Source: Vibrio coralliilyticus (GTDB taxonomy: Bacteria; Pseudomonadota; Gammaproteobacteria; Enterobacterales; Vibrionaceae). Taken from it: a stretch of 64,000 bases of DNA. Each line of letters opens with the position of its first letter. The first letter of the stretch is position 1. Both the position numbers and the translations under genes were made by a program. The stretch spans positions 62,001-126,000 of the forward strand of contig NZ_CP024628.1 in NCBI RefSeq assembly GCF_024449095.1, written 5' to 3'. The notes under the pieces are model-generated. The model made no database searches. It had not been told where the DNA came from and saw nothing but the letters and a program-made list of their open reading frames with translations. Below are positions 62,455-64,000 of the stretch, in pieces.

Positions 62455-63568
62455 TGTCGAAATGATTCCACAAGACAAGGTCAATGCGGGAATGCCAGTT
62501 CTCCATGAACCGAAAAGAGTCATCTCGCCATTTGAATTTTTACCAGCTTGGTTCGTTTATGCCCCTGTGGTTGTCCAAAGTGCAGCATTAAGCCTGTATC
62601 ACAGAGATTGGGCACTGCCGCTGATTGCTAACCCTGCGATCAAACTTAGCGGTATGGTTGGAGAATCCAAACACGACATTTTCAGCGCGGCTGGAGATAT
62701 TACGCGCCAGTGGATTTTGCCTTTCATTACGTTGGAGAAATCTGACACCAACGAAGCGCAATTGTTTACACAAGCAAAAGAACAACTCAAACAGCAAGGA
62801 ATTACTTACCCTCTTGTGGCAAAGCCTGATTTGGGTTGCCGAGGGGTTGGGGTCAAGTTGGTGAATGGCGACCAACAACTCAAAGACTATATCGCTCAGT
62901 TCCCTTCTCAAGGACGTTTTCTGTTGCAAGTTCGCTCGGACTACAGTGCTGAAGCAGGCATATTCTATGTCAGACAACCGGGAGAGGAGCGAGGCAAGGT
63001 TATTTCCATCACTCTTAAATATTCCCCACGTGTAACGGGTGATGGACGTTCTTCACTCAAGCAACTGATTGAGCACTGCCCACGTGCAGGCAAACTTCAG
63101 CATTTGTATTTGCCTCGTCATAGCGAACATCTCGATGTAGTTATTCCGAAAGGGGACGAGTTTCAGTTGGCATTTGCGGGTAGCCATTCACGTGGTTGTA
63201 TCTTCCGCGATGGCAATCAATTTATCACAGAGGCTCTCGAGCAAAAGCTGGACGAAGTTCTCGGTGATTTTGATGGCTTTAACTACGGTCGCCTGGATGT
63301 GAAATTTAAAGATATCAATGCGCTAATGCGTGGTGAAGCGTTCGATATTCTCGAAATCAATGGTGCAAGTAGTGAAGCCGCGCATATCTGGGACAGCGAC
63401 ACATCACTGTCGCATATCTTCAGTACGCTGCTTAAGCAGTACCGTTTGCTTTATCAAATTGGTTCCAAACACAAACAGCAAGGCCATCAGACGCCTTCTC
63501 TGGGTGCGCTACTACGGGCGTGGCGGGAAGAAAAATTGCTGACTCAGCTTTATCCCATGACCGATTAA
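62438..63568 (+). CDS. ATP-grasp family protein (D-Ala-D-Ala-ligase-like)
   Basis: A 376-residue protein with the ATP-grasp fold: YPLVAKPDLGCRGVGVKLV (ATP-lysine and glycine loop), GRFLLQVRSDYSAEAGIFYVR (hinge and metal region), YGRLDVKF and EAFDILEINGASSEAAH, the Mg-binding E-I-N motif. Members join a carboxylate to an amine or thiol using ATP; the substrates here are unknown. It is coupled to a DedA membrane protein and followed by a DinB-like gene, so all three probably serve one envelope or small-molecule modification (inference). Confidence 0.85.
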   Translation: MTQLANVEMIPQDKVNAGMPVLHEPKRVISPFEFLPAWFVYAPVVVQSAALSLYHRDWALPLIANPAIKLSGMVGESKHDIFSAAGDITRQWILPFITLEKSDTNEAQLFTQAKEQLKQQGITYPLVAKPDLGCRGVGVKLVNGDQQLKDYIAQFPSQGRFLLQVRSDYSAEAGIFYVRQPGEERGKVISITLKYSPRVTGDGRSSLKQLIEHCPRAGKLQHLYLPRHSEHLDVVIPKGDEFQLAFAGSHSRGCIFRDGNQFITEALEQKLDEVLGDFDGFNYGRLDVKFKDINALMRGEAFDILEINGASSEAAHIWDSDTSLSHIFSTLLKQYRLLYQIGSKHKQQGHQTPSLGALLRAWREEKLLTQLYPMTD

Positions 63569-63586
63569 TAGCTCTGCGCAGGAAAA

Positions 63587-64000
63587 ATGTTTATGAAGAA
63601 TACTTCGACGCTTTCAGCCATGCTTGCTAAATCTCAGACTTCTCAGGCCGTTGTCGGCTGTATTGAGACGCTCAATCAGGGCTACGAGTTTTTAGAAACG
63701 CTGCAACCGGAAGATTATACCTATATCGCCCAGCCTCATGTGAGCAGCTCGATTGGTGAGCACTACCGTCATTGGCTAGACCTATTTCATGCAATTCGTT
63801 TGGACCGTGACAAGATTGATTACAACGTTCGTCGCCGTGGTCACAACGTCGAGCGAGATATTAATGTCGCTAAGCAGGAGATAGCTGAGCTGATTGAGTG
63901 GCTGTTTGGTTTACCAGCCAATGAACTGAATCAACCTGTTCAGGTTGAAACAGAAGTGATGCTCTCTCAAACGCACGTTGAAGAAGTGACTTCGACCTTT
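63587..64000 (+). CDS. DinB-like protein, N-terminal part
   Basis: The frame opens at ATG 63587 (alternative ATG 63593) and runs off the window after 138 codons. HVSSSIGEHYRHWLDLFHAI and IDYNVRRRGHNVERD fit the DinB/YfiT-like four-helix superfamily, where spaced histidines bind a metal and some members are thiol S-transferases. Only the N-terminal histidine set is visible. It follows the ATP-grasp gene by 18 bases and belongs to the same operon. CAGGA lies 5-6 bases before the ATG. Confidence 0.72.
   Translation, partial: MFMKNTSTLSAMLAKSQTSQAVVGCIETLNQGYEFLETLQPEDYTYIAQPHVSSSIGEHYRHWLDLFHAIRLDRDKIDYNVRRRGHNVERDINVAKQEIAELIEWLFGLPANELNQPVQVETEVMLSQTHVEEVTSTF

Noticed and set aside
1..64000. 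CRISPR arrays, tRNA or rRNA genes, riboswitches, prophage or integron att arrays
   Set aside because: I saw no regularly spaced repeats, no tRNA-like cloverleaf, no rRNA motifs, no conserved riboswitch core and no phage structural genes. A covariance-model search was not possible.

Overview
The window looks like a chromosome segment of a marine Vibrio-type gammaproteobacterium. The signs are a malT/malP-malQ-glgB block, NhaD, a maoP-hdfR pair, YibL, a DUF3081 protein, an Ada-AlkA fusion coupled to Ogt, and AT-rich gaps ending in U-rich hairpin terminators. This assignment comes from family recognition only; no database search was possible. I recall the malT-malP-malQ-glgB block as lying on chromosome II in V. 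cholerae.

Layout. 1-2.8 kb: the end of a drug-exporter gene, a divergent S-adenosylhomocysteine hydrolase, and a patch of three gene remnants. 2.9-6.2 kb: a DUF3081 gene, maoP/hdfR, and an IS4-family insertion sequence lying inside the hdfR terminator palindrome. 6.2-12 kb: a small unknown gene, an alkylation-repair operon (ada-alkA fusion, ogt, small lipoprotein), nhaD and a secreted HAF-like protein. 12-18 kb: an AraC regulator and TonB siderophore receptor with candidate Fur boxes, then a periplasmic YedY-fold protein coupled to a hybrid histidine kinase. 18-27.5 kb: the purine catabolic operon xdhA-xdhB-xdhC-guaD, its probable GntR regulator, a P-loop kinase and a lipoprotein amidohydrolase. 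27.5-38 kb: a subtilisin-like protease, a Cache chemoreceptor, a DCC thiol protein with a DUF4344 metallopeptidase, yibL, a large alkaline-phosphatase-superfamily protein, a GNAT enzyme and a LysR regulator. 38.1-39.6 kb: a second, inverted copy of the same IS4-family element, again inside a terminator palindrome. 39.6-50 kb: maltodextrin/glycogen metabolism. 50-59.4 kb: a DUF1800/DUF1501 pair, a lipoprotein metallophosphoesterase, a NagZ-like GH3 plus NamZ-like (GH171) lipoprotein pair, and a VOC protein. 59.6-61.5 kb: a glycerophosphodiesterase gene split by an IS5-family element. 61.8-64 kb: a DedA / ATP-grasp / DinB-like operon running off the right edge.

How the genes work together. XdhABC and GuaD turn guanine and hypoxanthine/xanthine into urate. 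MalT would activate malPQ in response to maltotriose, MalP and MalQ degrade maltodextrins, and GlgB links to glycogen storage. The GH3 and NamZ lipoproteins could trim GlcNAc and MurNAc from peptidoglycan chains in turn. The most notable structural signal is that both copies of the 1430-bp IS4-family element sit at the centre of perfect palindromes that were bidirectional terminators between convergent genes, and the element carries its own hairpin and T-run just before its transposase.
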